The notes under the pieces: generated by a model
Seen by the model: only the letters and a program-made list of their open reading frames with translations
What the model was told of the DNA's origin: nothing
The model's database searches: none
Translations under genes and position numbers: made by a program
Assembly: GCA_910585875.1 (NCBI GenBank)
Contig: CAJUIK010000042.1
Coordinates: forward strand, 1-15,830
Length of the DNA: 15,830 nt
DNA from: an uncultured Eubacteriales bacterium
GTDB taxonomy: Bacteria > Bacillota > Clostridia > Oscillospirales > Butyricicoccaceae
Direction: 5' to 3'
Shown here: positions 6,403 to 12,459 of the stretch, in pieces
Layout: the number at the start of each line of letters is the position of its first letter
How positions within the stretch are numbered: position 1 is the first letter of the stretch

Positions 6403-8088
6403 TTAGAACAGGCCGGAGATTTTGCCCTGGGCGTCCACGTCGATGTGCTCGGCGGCGGGGATCTTGGGCAGACCGGGCAGCGTCATGATATCGCCGGTCA
6501 GCGCCACGGCAAAGCCGGCGCCGGCGGAGATTTTCACATTGCGCACGGTGATGCGGAAGCCCTGAGGACGGCCCTTTTTCTTCTGGTCGTCGGACAGGGA
6601 ATATTGGGTTTTGGCCATGCAGACCGGCGCCTTGCCAAAGCCCATTTCCTCGATCTGGCGGATTTGCCGCTTGGCGGCGGGCAGGATATCCACCCCGTCG
6701 GCGCCATAGACCTTTGTGGCGATGGCCTCAATTTTTTGGGCGATACCCATATCGTCGTCATAGGTAAAGCGGAATTGGGAGGGGTCGCTTTGGTCGGCGA
6801 TGCGCAGCACCTCTTCCGCCAGGGCGACGCCGCCTTCGCCGCCCTTGGCCCACACTTCGGACAGAGCGACGTTGACTCCCAGCTCCCGGCATTTCTGCTC
6901 CACCAGATCCAGCTCGGCTTTGGTATCGGTGGGGAAGGCGTTGATCGCCACCACGGCGGGCAGGCCCCAGACATTCGTCACGTTTTCGATGTGCTTGAGC
7001 AGATTAGGCAGACCTTTTTCCAGGGCTTCCAGGTTTTCGGCGTTTAGATCCGCCTTGTCCACGCCGCCGTGGCTCTTCAGCGCCCGGACAGTGGCTACGA
7101 TGACTACGCAGGCGGGAACCAGCCCGGCCATACGGCATTTGATATCCAAGAATTTTTCAGCGCCCAGATCCGCGCCGAAGCCCGCTTCAGTTACGGCGTA
7201 ATCGCCCAGCTTCAGGGCCATGCGGGTGGCGGTAACGCTGTTGCAGCCGTGGGCGATATTGGCAAAGGGTCCGCCATGGATGAAGGCGGGGGTTTTTTCC
7301 AGAGTCTGCACCAGGTTGGGCTTCAGAGCGTCTTTGAGCAGGGCGGTCATAGCGCCTTCGGCCTTCAGGTCATGGGCTGTGACAGCCGTGCCTTCATAGC
7401 TGTAGCCGATGATGATGCGGCCCATCCGCTCCTTCAGATCCAAGATATCCGAAGCCAGGCACAAAGCGGCCATGACTTCGGAGGCCACAGTGATGTCATA
7501 GCCGTCCTCTCGGGGCATTCCGTTGGCCTTTCCACCCAAGCCGTCTGTGATAAAGCGGAGCTGGCGGTCGTTCATGTCCACGCAGCGCCGCCAAGTGATG
7601 CGCCGGGGGTCGATTTTCAGCTGGTTGCCCTGGTAAATGTGGTTGTCGATCATGGCGGCCAGCAGGTTGTTAGCCGCGCCGATGGCGTGGAAATCGCCGG
7701 TGAAATGCAGGTTGATATCCTCCATGGGCACCACCTGGGCATAGCCGCCGCCGGCCGCGCCGCCCTTGACGCCGAACACCGGCCCCAAAGAGGGTTCCCG
7801 CAGGGCGATAACCGTTTTTTTGCCTATGCGGCGCAGAGCGTCGCCCAGGCCCACGGTGGTGGTGGTCTTGCCCTCTCCGGCAGGGGTGGGGTTGATGGCC
7901 GTCACCAGAATCAGCTTGCCGTCGGGGGCGTCTTTATATTTGGTTTTCAGCAGGTTGTAATCCACCTTGGCTTTGTATTTGCCGTAATACTCCAGCTCGT
8001 CCTCGCTGAGGCCGATGGACTGCGCCACTTGGCCGATGGGGGCCATCTCTGCGGACTGGGCAATTTCGATATCGCTCTTGAAAGACAT
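6403..8088 (-). CDS. fhs: Formate-tetrahydrofolate ligase
   Basis: The 561-residue protein has normal family length and is complete. The ATP-binding loop TPAGEGKTT is at residues 68-76, followed by the conserved REPSLGPVFGVKGGAAGGG stretch, and the start and end match the family. Fhs joins formate to tetrahydrofolate using ATP, giving 10-formyl-THF, and can run backward to make ATP in purine- or amino acid-fermenting Clostridia. It is the first gene of the operon with fchA, folD and focA, so formate entry, activation and reduction toward methylene-THF are encoded together. The ribosome site AAGGAGGAA lies about 6 bases before the ATG at 8088. No methylene-THF reductase or acetyl-CoA synthase genes are in the window, so acetogenesis cannot be claimed. 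Confidence 0.97.
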   Translation of the reverse strand: MSFKSDIEIAQSAEMAPIGQVAQSIGLSEDELEYYGKYKAKVDYNLLKTKYKDAPDGKLILVTAINPTPAGEGKTTTTVGLGDALRRIGKKTVIALREPSLGPVFGVKGGAAGGGYAQVVPMEDINLHFTGDFHAIGAANNLLAAMIDNHIYQGNQLKIDPRRITWRRCVDMNDRQLRFITDGLGGKANGMPREDGYDITVASEVMAALCLASDILDLKERMGRIIIGYSYEGTAVTAHDLKAEGAMTALLKDALKPNLVQTLEKTPAFIHGGPFANIAHGCNSVTATRMALKLGDYAVTEAGFGADLGAEKFLDIKCRMAGLVPACVVIVATVRALKSHGGVDKADLNAENLEALEKGLPNLLKHIENVTNVWGLPAVVAINAFPTDTKAELDLVEQKCRELGVNVALSEVWAKGGEGGVALAEEVLRIADQSDPSQFRFTYDDDMGIAQKIEAIATKVYGADGVDILPAAKRQIRQIEEMGFGKAPVCMAKTQYSLSDDQKKKGRPQGFRITVRNVKISAGAGFAVALTGDIMTLPGLPKIPAAEHIDVDAQGKISGLF

Positions 8089-8167
8089 GTGGGTTTCCTC
8101 CTTGAATAAAAATAAATCTCGCAGCGGCGGGTCGAGACGTAAGCGCCGCCTGCGCCCTTTGATTCAT

Positions 8168-8197
8168 AGTATAACACAATTTGCCCCTTAGGGGAAA
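8168..8197 (-). promoter_or_regulatory. Promoter of the fhs operon with adjacent palindrome
   Basis: On the minus strand TGTTATACT (8168-8176) is an extended -10 element. The -35 region is weak (TTTCCC, 8192-8197). It overlaps a near-perfect palindrome at 8180-8197 built on CCCCTTAGGGG, and the half AGGGGAAA recurs at 8206-8213. The palindrome could be an operator. The expected leader is about 70 bases and contains an imperfect GC-rich hairpin near 8121-8154. Confidence 0.6.
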
Positions 8198-8348
8198 CAG
8201 CTAAAAGGGGAAAATTTCGCTGGACAGGGAGAAAAAGCCTAAAAGAATATTCAAAAGGCGTACAAACTTTAGACATACTCGCAAGATATACTAAGGCCAT
8301 GGAAGACAGGAACGAACCGGAAAGGCCGGCAAAGCCAGCCAATGGCTT

Positions 8349-8459
8349 TTATATAAAACAAAAACAGACGACAAAGGAGGCGAGGCCAATAAGCAAGAGA
8401 AGAGACTGACAAGGCGGGGACGCCGGAACATCCACAAAGAACATTCCTCTTAACCACAT
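8349..8459 (-). CDS. Possible 36-residue hydrophobic peptide
   Basis: A short frame begins with ATG at 8459, with a strong GAGGAG ribosome site (8466-8471) about 6 bases before it, and ends with TAA at 8349-8351. The peptide has a short polar start (MWLRGMFFVDV) and a single hydrophobic stretch, LLLLIGLASFVVCFCFI, at residues 20-36, long enough to cross a membrane. It contains three cysteines. Upstream lies a hairpin and T-rich tract (8472-8514), and just after the stop a 7-bp hairpin (8331-8349). I recognise no family. It could be a small membrane protein or a type I toxin-like peptide, or a chance frame. The strong ribosome site is the main support. Confidence 0.3.
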   Translation of the reverse strand: MWLRGMFFVDVPASPPCQSLLLLIGLASFVVCFCFI

Positions 8460-8471
8460 AAATCACTCCTC

Positions 8472-8514
8472 TTAATAAAAATAAAAATTCATAGAGCGGC
8501 CGCGAGCCCTCTAT
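8472..8514 (-). terminator. Hairpin with T-rich tail, minus strand
   Basis: ATAGAG pairs with CTCTAT (8491-8496 with 8509-8514), with an inner GGC/GCC and one bulged base. On the minus strand it is followed by GAATTTTTATTTTTATT. It could end transcripts running from the right, or act as an attenuator in front of the small hydrophobic frame. Confidence 0.4.
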
Positions 8515-8523
8515 ACATGAAAT

Positions 8524-8618
8524 ACTGCTGTCTGTTCGCCGGGTGGACGGAATACCGGCCCGGCGGACGTGACAGAGCAAACCAAATCAGTCCGGGCCTC
8601 CAGGCGCCGGGCTTTTTT
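8524..8618 (+). ncRNA. Candidate small structured RNA
   Basis: A long imperfect hairpin spans 8528-8575: CTGTC pairs with GACAG, a four-base segment pairs with wobbles, and CGCCGGG pairs with CCCGGCG, with an inner CGG/CCG mini-stem. A single-stranded A-rich linker and a terminator ending in TTTTTT follow. A weak promoter (TTCATA at 8488-8493, 18 bases, TATACA at 8512-8517) would start transcription near 8524. No open frame with a ribosome site lies inside. I could not match it to a known RNA family. It could also be a leader of the response regulator gene, but a separate promoter lies between them. Confidence 0.35.
8592..8618 (+). terminator. Rho-independent terminator without an upstream + strand protein gene
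   Basis: CCGG-GCC pairs with GGC-CCGG (8592-8598 with 8603-8610, one bulged G) around a 4-base loop, and TTTTTT follows at 8613-8618. No recognisable protein gene on this strand ends before it, which suggests a small RNA transcript. Confidence 0.7.
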
Positions 8619-8676
8619 CGCGCCGGTTTTTATGATATGATACAAGGTGATGACACAAGAAAAACTTTTTTCGCTT

Positions 8677-8719
8677 GTCACAAGACGTTCAAGCGCTTGT
8701 CACATTGACGCCCTATAAT
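8677..8719 (+). promoter_or_regulatory. Promoter of the two-component operon with phased repeat operator
   Basis: A perfect -10 TATAAT (8714-8719) has no TTGACA-like -35. In its place lie GTCA (8677-8680), TTCAA (8688-8692) and GTCACA (8699-8704), whose starts are 11 bp apart. CGCTTGTCACA occurs twice, at 8672-8682 and 8694-8704. Tandem 11-bp direct half-sites replacing the -35 are typical of PhoB/OmpR-type activators, so autoregulation by the downstream regulator is likely. The leader is about 28 bases. Confidence 0.75.
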
Positions 8720-8753
8720 GATTGAAATGATCTGAACGAGGGGGAGAAAAAGG

Positions 8754-9425
8754 ATGCCGCGTTTGCTGATTGTAGACGACGAGATGCGTATTCGGGAGCT
8801 GATACGGAAATACGCCAAATTTGAGGGATATGAGGTGGACGAAGCCGCCGACGGCATGGAGGCCATGAAAAAATGCCGTTCGGGGAATTACGACCTGATG
8901 ATATTGGACGTGATGATGCCCGAGCTGGACGGTTTCTCCGTCTGCCGGGAGATTAGAAAATATTCTACCATACCGGTGATCATGCTTTCCGCCCGGGGAG
9001 AGGAATACGACCGGATTCACGGTTTCGAGCTGGGAGTGGACGACTATGTGGTCAAACCCTTTTCGCCTCGGGAGCTGATGATGCGGGCGGCGGCTGTGCT
9101 CAAGCGCAGCGGCGCGGCGGCCGCAGGGGAAAAGGAAATCTACCAAAAGGACGGTTTACGGGTGGATTTCACCGGACGCCAGGTGACGTTGGAGGGCCAG
9201 AAGCTGAATCTTTCGCCCAAAGAATACGACCTGCTCTTTTATCTGGTGCGCCATCGGGGCGTGGCGCTGGAACGGGAGCGGCTGATCAGCCAGGTTTGGG
9301 GCTATGATTTTTACGGCGACGACCGAACGCTGGACACCCATATCAAGCTGCTGCGCAAAAGCCTGGGGCCCATGAGCGGCGCCATCGTCACCCTTCGCGG
9401 GGTGGGGTATCGCTTTGACGAATAA
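8754..9425 (+). CDS. OmpR/PhoB-family response regulator
   Basis: The 223-residue protein has a receiver domain (about residues 1-115) with the acidic pair Asp8/Asp9, the phosphoacceptor Asp52 in LMILDVMMP, and the Lys of VVKPFSP. A winged-helix output domain (about 130-223) ends with the usual TLRGVGYRF. It is a cytoplasmic transcription factor phosphorylated by a partner kinase, almost surely the gene that overlaps its end. GAGGGGGAG lies before the ATG at 8754. Its promoter carries 11-bp-phased half-sites, and the same arrangement precedes the VTC-domain gene, so it probably regulates both operons. The signal sensed is unknown. No gene symbol can be given with confidence. Confidence 0.95.
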   Translation: MPRLLIVDDEMRIRELIRKYAKFEGYEVDEAADGMEAMKKCRSGNYDLMILDVMMPELDGFSVCREIRKYSTIPVIMLSARGEEYDRIHGFELGVDDYVVKPFSPRELMMRAAAVLKRSGAAAAGEKEIYQKDGLRVDFTGRQVTLEGQKLNLSPKEYDLLFYLVRHRGVALERERLISQVWGYDFYGDDRTLDTHIKLLRKSLGPMSGAIVTLRGVGYRFDE

Positions 9426-10905
9426 AGGGCAGAAAAGAAGGCCCCTCAGCGTCAAATGGAAGCTATTTGTATATCTTTGTCTGTTTGCCGCCGCGCTGCT
9501 TCTGGCCCTTTGGCTGCTGCAAATCGTCTTTTTGGACAGCTTTTACAAGGCCTATAAACGGGCGGAGCTGAAAAAGGCCGCTCAACTGGTGGAGGACAAC
9601 ATCGATAACATCCAGCTTGACGCCCTGCTGCAGGAAATTGCCGACCAACAAGGCTTGAGCCTGTTGGTGGCGGATCCCGACGGCCCGGCGGTCCTGTGCC
9701 GGCAGGACGGCATGAAGCCCAGTTTGCTGCCGGACGCGCCCCAGCAGATCCGGCAATATTGGCAGGCGGCGGAACGGGGAGGCGGCTCTTATATTCAGAA
9801 CGATCGCCAGCCGGGCCGAAAGCCGGTTTATCGGCCCAGCGCCTTTGCGGGTCATGCGCCGCCTCCTATGGAGGACGGGCCGGAAAGCATCCTGTTTGCT
9901 CGAGCGGTTTCCTCCCAACAGGGGAGGCGGCTGATTTTGCTGGCCAGCGTGGTGACGCCGGTGGGCTCCACAGCCGAGGCTTTGCAGGCCGAATTCTGGT
10001 TTATTTGCGCCTTGTTGGCCGTCTTTGCCTTGGGTTTGGCGCTGCTGATGTCCCGCAGAATCTCCGCCCCGATTATACGCCTGAATCAAGCGGCTAAGCG
10101 GCTGGGCAAGGGGCAGTTTGACGTGGAGTTCCAGGGCGGCGGCTATCGGGAAATTCATGAACTCAGCGCCACAATGGCCCAGGCGGCCCGACAGTTGAGC
10201 CGCCAAGACGACCTGCGCCGCGAGCTGCTGGCCAACGTCTCCCACGATCTGCTGACGCCCCTGACTATGATCATCGGATACGCCGAGGCTATTCGGGACT
10301 TGCCGGGGGAAGACACGCCGGGAAATATTCAGGTGATCGTTGACGAAGCGGCCCGTCTCAACCAGCTGGTCACCGATCTTTTGGATTTGAGCAAGCTCCA
10401 GGCCCAATCCCAACCTTTGGACCTCCAGGTCTTCTGCCTGACGGACAGTGTGCGGGAGGCTCTGGCTCGGCTGGACAAGCTGGCTGGCGCCGCCGGGTAC
10501 CAGGTGATCTTTCAGCAGGATCAGGAGGTCTATGTCCGAGCCGACGAGCTGCGGTTGTCTCAAGTGATCTATAATTTGGTGGGCAACGCCATCGCCCACA
10601 CAGGCGACGACAAACGAGTGGTCGTCAGCCAGCTGGTCGGAGCGGGCTTCGTGCGCCTCCAGGTGTCGGACAGCGGCCCAGGCGTCCCGCCGGAAGAGCG
10701 GCAGTTGATTTGGGAGCGGTATTACAAAAAGAGTAAAAACAACCGCCGACCCGATATGGGCAGCGGGTTGGGCTTGGCGATTGCCAAGGCTGCTTTGATT
10801 CAGCACGGCGCGCCATATGGGGTTGACGGCGGCCCAAGCCAGGGTAGCGTCTTCTGGTTTGAACTGCCTGTCGAACCCAGCCCCATAGAACAGCTTCCTG
10901 AATAA
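9415..10905 (+). CDS. Membrane sensor histidine kinase
   Basis: The 496-residue protein has one membrane segment near residues 16-40, an extracellular sensor region of about 145 residues, a second segment near 188-209 and a HAMP linker. The HisKA helix has the phosphoacceptor His277 in NVSHDLLTPL, and the ATPase domain has the N-box (NLVGNAIAHT), DSGPGVP and GSGLGLAIAKA. It is complete and should phosphorylate the preceding regulator. The start is taken as TTG at 9415, overlapping the regulator stop by 11 bases, because GGTGGGG lies about 7 bases before it and no later start precedes the first membrane segment. The extracellular part contains a Pro-rich stretch (HAPPPMEDGPES) and I do not recognise it as a known sensor domain. 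Confidence 0.93.
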   Translation: MTNKGQKRRPLSVKWKLFVYLCLFAAALLLALWLLQIVFLDSFYKAYKRAELKKAAQLVEDNIDNIQLDALLQEIADQQGLSLLVADPDGPAVLCRQDGMKPSLLPDAPQQIRQYWQAAERGGGSYIQNDRQPGRKPVYRPSAFAGHAPPPMEDGPESILFARAVSSQQGRRLILLASVVTPVGSTAEALQAEFWFICALLAVFALGLALLMSRRISAPIIRLNQAAKRLGKGQFDVEFQGGGYREIHELSATMAQAARQLSRQDDLRRELLANVSHDLLTPLTMIIGYAEAIRDLPGEDTPGNIQVIVDEAARLNQLVTDLLDLSKLQAQSQPLDLQVFCLTDSVREALARLDKLAGAAGYQVIFQQDQEVYVRADELRLSQVIYNLVGNAIAHTGDDKRVVVSQLVGAGFVRLQVSDSGPGVPPEERQLIWERYYKKSKNNRRPDMGSGLGLAIAKAALIQHGAPYGVDGGPSQGSVFWFELPVEPSPIEQLPE

Positions 10906-10920
10906 AATAATGAAATATGG

Positions 10921-10959
10921 AAAAGCCGTCTGCCCTTTGCCGGGGCAGGCGGCTTTTTT
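10921..10959 (+). terminator. Rho-independent terminator after the sensor kinase
   Basis: A long stem pairs AAAAGCCGTCTGCCC (10921-10935) with 10942-10957, including one G-T pair, and ends in TTTTTT. It separates the two-component genes from the VTC operon, which has its own promoter. Confidence 0.92.
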
Positions 10960-10997
10960 GTCTCCGAAAGGCAAGGTTTACATTTTTCCCGCTTTCC

Positions 10998-11040
10998 GTC
11001 AGACGTTCTTCAATTAGCCGTCACACTGGGGGCGTATCAT
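10998..11040 (+). promoter_or_regulatory. Promoter of the VTC operon with the same phased sites
   Basis: GTCA (10998-11001), TTCAA (11009-11013), GTCACA (11020-11025) and TATCAT (11035-11040) have exactly the same spacing as in the two-component promoter. No good -35 is present, as expected for an activated promoter. AGACGTTC is also shared, shifted by 3 bases. Confidence 0.7.
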
Positions 11041-11076
11041 ATCCCTTGTTAGAAAAAGCGAAAGGAGCGATAAGCG

Positions 11077-11757
11077 ATGGACGGAAAGCCCTGTTTTCGC
11101 CACGAGAAAAAGCATTATATCACCCCGGCGGACCACGCCGCCCTGCGTCAAAGGCTGGGTCAGGTGATGAAAATGGATCCTAATGCCGGACCGGACGGAA
11201 TCTATACTGTCCGCAGTCTGTATTTCGACGATTGGAAGGATACGGCTCTGCGGGAAAAGCTGGACGGCTTGCCGCGGCGGGAGAAATTTCGTATCCGGTA
11301 TTACAATCGGGAATTGGGGTATGTCAGGCTGGAGAAAAAGAGCAAAATACGGGATCTCTGCTTGAAAGAAAGCGAGAAAATCAGCCTGAAGCAATGTCGG
11401 GCTCTGATGGAAAGCCGAATCGACGATCTGGCGGGACAAGGAGGGCCGTTGCTGGCAGAGCTTTGCGCCAAGATGCGCAGCCGCCAGTTGCGGGCTCGAA
11501 CCAGCGTCTGCTATCGCCGCGCCGCTTATTGGCGGCCCGAGGGGAATGTGCGGGTTACCATCGATTATGATATCGGCGGCGGCAGCCCTTGGGGGTTTTT
11601 GAACCCCGACCAGCCGCTGCTCAAAAACCCGGGCGTCACTTTGCTGGAGGTGAAATACGACGATTATCTGCCCGAGTACGTGGCCGGCCTGGTGGAAATG
11701 AACGACCGATCGTGCTCCGCTTTTTCCAAATACGCCTGCGCCCGCAATTATCTATAA
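11077..11757 (+). CDS. VTC-domain (polyphosphate polymerase-like) protein
   Basis: The 226-residue protein is a complete VTC domain, the tunnel-shaped fold whose eukaryotic version makes polyphosphate from ATP. Family marks are YTVRSLYFDD, the basic KFRIRYY strand, LEKKSK, RRAAYW, VTIDYDI, LLEVKYDDYLP and a closing SKYACAR. The basic tunnel residues (Arg in VRSLYFD, Arg-x-Arg in FRIRYY, Lys in LEKK and EVKY) are kept, so triphosphate or polyphosphate chemistry is plausible. There is no membrane segment. AAAGGAG is 9 bases before the ATG. It begins an operon with a DUF4956 membrane protein and a CotH kinase, a grouping commonly seen in Bacillota. Whether bacterial members make polyphosphate is not settled from sequence. 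Confidence 0.88.
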   Translation: MDGKPCFRHEKKHYITPADHAALRQRLGQVMKMDPNAGPDGIYTVRSLYFDDWKDTALREKLDGLPRREKFRIRYYNRELGYVRLEKKSKIRDLCLKESEKISLKQCRALMESRIDDLAGQGGPLLAELCAKMRSRQLRARTSVCYRRAAYWRPEGNVRVTIDYDIGGGSPWGFLNPDQPLLKNPGVTLLEVKYDDYLPEYVAGLVEMNDRSCSAFSKYACARNYL

Positions 11758-11776
11758 ATAAAAGGAGAAATTTGCA

Positions 11777-12451
11777 ATGACTACGTTCAACGATCTGTTC
11801 AAATCCAGCTTTTTGGAGAAAGTTTCTTCTTTCTCCGCGCTGGATATGGTTATCGCCATGGCGCTGGCCTTGGCTTTGGGGCTTTTCATTTTCCTGGTGT
11901 ATAAAAAGACCTTCAGCGGCGTTATGTATTCCCAGTCTTTCGGGGTTTCCTTGGTGGGCATGACGCTGGTCACCACATTGATCATCTTAGCGATCACCTC
12001 TAATGTGGTGTTGTCCCTGGGCATGGTGGGCGCCCTGTCCATCGTTCGGTTCCGCACAGCCATCAAAGAGCCCATCGACATTGTTTTTCTGTTCTGGGCC
12101 ATTTCCGCCGGTATTGTGCTGGGAGCGGGCTTAATTCCTCTGGCGGTATTCGGATCGGTGTTCGTCGGCTTGATTCTGCTGGCGCTGGTCAATAAAAAAA
12201 GCAGAGAAAACCCCTATATCCTGGCTTTGGCCTGCGAAGATGAAAAAGCCGAGCAGGAAGCGGCGGCGCTGGCGGCTTCCAGCGTTCGCCGGTGTGTGAC
12301 AAAATCCAAAACAGTGTCCGCGTCCGGCGTCGAGCTGACGTTGGAGGTGCGGCTGGAAGCGGCCTCCGTAGACTTTGTCAACCGCTTAGCTCAGGTTCCA
12401 GGGGTGCGCAGCGCGGTGTTGGTTAGTTATAACGGCGAATATATGTCTTAG
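11777..12451 (+). CDS. DUF4956 membrane protein
   Basis: The 224-residue protein has about four membrane segments (near residues 23-42, 57-82 and two between 103 and 140) and a soluble C-terminal part (about 145-224). The core ITSNVVLSLGMVGALSIVRFRTAIKEPIDIVFLFWAI is characteristic of the DUF4956 family. The role is unknown. It lies between the VTC and CotH genes, 19 bases after the former and 8 before the latter, and could couple a cytoplasmic phosphate polymer to the extracellular kinase. The start follows AAAGGAG (11761-11767). Confidence 0.85.
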   Translation: MTTFNDLFKSSFLEKVSSFSALDMVIAMALALALGLFIFLVYKKTFSGVMYSQSFGVSLVGMTLVTTLIILAITSNVVLSLGMVGALSIVRFRTAIKEPIDIVFLFWAISAGIVLGAGLIPLAVFGSVFVGLILLALVNKKSRENPYILALACEDEKAEQEAAALAASSVRRCVTKSKTVSASGVELTLEVRLEAASVDFVNRLAQVPGVRSAVLVSYNGEYMS

Positions 12452-12459
12452 AGGCGCGT

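Noticed and set aside
5665..7047. A 460-codon open frame on the + strand opposite fchA and fhs
   Set aside because: It lies antisense to two clear conserved genes, has no ribosome site, and its low-complexity Gly/His/Gln-rich product is typical of the reverse frame of GC-rich genes. The 346-codon frame at 7069-8109 is the same case.
8089..8167. A THF or ZTP riboswitch before fhs
   Set aside because: Such elements occur near folate and fhs genes, but the leader is only about 70 bases and lacks the conserved cores of both classes.
8566..8612. Resemblance to a c-di-GMP-I riboswitch because of ACAGAGCAAACC
   Set aside because: The second conserved block (GGGACGCAAAGCC) and the receptor are missing, so only a short chance match remains.
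8517..8708. A 63-codon + strand frame upstream of the response regulator
   Set aside because: It has no ribosome site, crosses a strong terminator and overlaps the regulator's operator region.
9463..10974. A 503-codon open frame on the - strand opposite the sensor kinase
   Set aside because: The + strand protein has all kinase motifs. The reverse frame has no recognisable domain and covers the terminator region.
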